6,151 nucleotides of DNA. Source: Acidobacteriota bacterium. Its GTDB lineage: Bacteria > Acidobacteriota > Terriglobia > 20CM-2-55-15. Location: assembly GCA_003223895.1 (NCBI GenBank), contig QHXD01000284.1, positions 1,075 through 7,225 of the forward strand, read 5' to 3'. The notes under the pieces are model-generated. The model was given only the letters and a program-made list of their open reading frames with translations, was not told where the DNA came from and ran no database searches. Both the position numbers and the translations under genes were made by a program. Shown one piece after another: positions 5,646 through 6,151 of the stretch; position 1 is the stretch's first letter, and each line of letters starts with the position of its first letter.

Positions 5646-6149
5646 CGTCTTATCCACTACCACCGCACCGCCTTTCATCACCCAGCGGACGTTATTGATT
5701 ACGACATTGATATCCCCGAAAGGATCGCCTTCGACCGCGACGATGTCCGCATAGAACCCCGGAGCGACCGCGCCGATCGACTTCTCCATCGCGAGCATCT
5801 TTGCGGCTGTACTCGTAGCCGAAGCCAGCGCCTGTTCCGGCGTCATGCCGGCTTTGACGAACCAGCCGAGTTCGCGCGTGTTCTGGCCGAACATGGTGTA
5901 GATTGCGTCGGAACCCATGACAAGCCTGGCTCCTGCCTTGACGGCCTTCCGCGCGGTCTCGAGATTTCGGGCGATGAAATCCGTGAGACGTTCTTTCGCG
6001 CCAGGAGCGTAATTGAAGCGTTCGGCGTTGTCGTAATAATAGCGATTGTGATCGATCGTCGGCACGTAATAGACGTTCTTGCGAACCATCTCGGCAATCG
6101 TTTCATCATCCATATCCGTCGCATGTTCCAGCGAATCGGCGCCTGCGCG
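5637..6149 (-). CDS. Amidohydrolase, imidazolonepropionase/prolidase-like group (3' part; start outside the window)
   Basis: 170 codons are visible, from the right edge to the TGA at 5637-5639. An internal ATG at 6113 is not the start, because the frame stays open upstream and encodes GADSLEHATDM, the segment with a metal-site His typical of metal-dependent amidohydrolases. Further family marks are VPTIDHNRYYY (about 29-39), LVMGSDAIY (76-84), whose Asp (residue 81) matches the conserved metal/catalytic Asp after the last barrel strand, and the MTPEQALASATSTAAKMLAM helix (102-121). The C-terminal beta-sandwich GFYADIVAVEGDPF is also typical. The family hydrolyses C-N bonds in cyclic amides or X-Pro/X-Arg dipeptides; the substrate cannot be told from this half. 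The N-terminal HxH metal motif and any signal peptide lie outside. It converges on the dehydratase gene with a 10-base gap. Confidence 0.9.
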   Translation of the reverse strand, partial: RAGADSLEHATDMDDETIAEMVRKNVYYVPTIDHNRYYYDNAERFNYAPGAKERLTDFIARNLETARKAVKAGARLVMGSDAIYTMFGQNTRELGWFVKAGMTPEQALASATSTAAKMLAMEKSIGAVAPGFYADIVAVEGDPFGDINVVINNVRWVMKGGAVVVDKTKK

Positions 6150-6151
6150 AA

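Noticed and set aside
1..6151. CRISPR array, tRNA or rRNA genes, insertion-sequence transposase, phage genes
   Set aside because: I saw no regularly spaced direct repeats, no cloverleaf or rRNA sequence, and no transposase, integrase or phage structural motifs on either strand.

Overview
The window reads as a stretch of chromosome from a GC-moderate to GC-rich, soil-type Gram-negative bacterium, most likely an Acidobacteriota member. This is an inference: it rests on the mix of secreted proteins of unknown function, a haem-c/copper-monooxygenase fusion, NHL propellers and Tat-exported sugar enzymes, and on clear Shine-Dalgarno sites. No rRNA or other phylogenetic marker is present to confirm it.

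Layout, left to right. (1) Bases 2-814 (+) are the 3' part of a six-bladed NHL propeller resembling peptidyl-alpha-hydroxyglycine alpha-amidating lyase (PAL). (2) Bases 815-928 are a near-perfect palindrome with 48-bp arms, filling exactly the gap between two convergent stop codons. (3) Bases 928-4068 (-) are a probable three-gene operon of exported proteins, in transcription order: a conserved protein of unknown function (322 aa), a cytochrome c fused to a peptidylglycine/dopamine-type copper monooxygenase fold (426 aa), and a membrane-anchored or secreted protein with an Ig/PKD-like C-terminus (278 aa) whose ATG overlaps the preceding stop codon. (4) Bases 4069-4495 separate divergent genes and hold a putative promoter and a REPIN-like pair of inverted GTAG hairpins. 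(5) Bases 4496-5626 (+) encode a UxuA-like mannonate dehydratase carrying a twin-arginine leader. (6) Bases 5624-5645 form a compact terminator whose stem contains both convergent stop codons. (7) Bases 5637-6149 (-) are the 3' part of an amidohydrolase of the imidazolonepropionase/prolidase-like group.

The most interesting combination is at the left. A PHM-like copper protein and a PAL-like propeller lie side by side, the two activities that are joined in the animal peptide-amidating enzyme PAM. The copper protein carries its own covalent haem domain, which could deliver electrons in place of ascorbate. The candidate metal ligands of both proteins are visible in the sequence. A functional link between them is inference, because they are convergent rather than co-transcribed. 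The right half (mannonate dehydratase, amidohydrolase) looks like ordinary catabolic capacity apart from the predicted export of the dehydratase.
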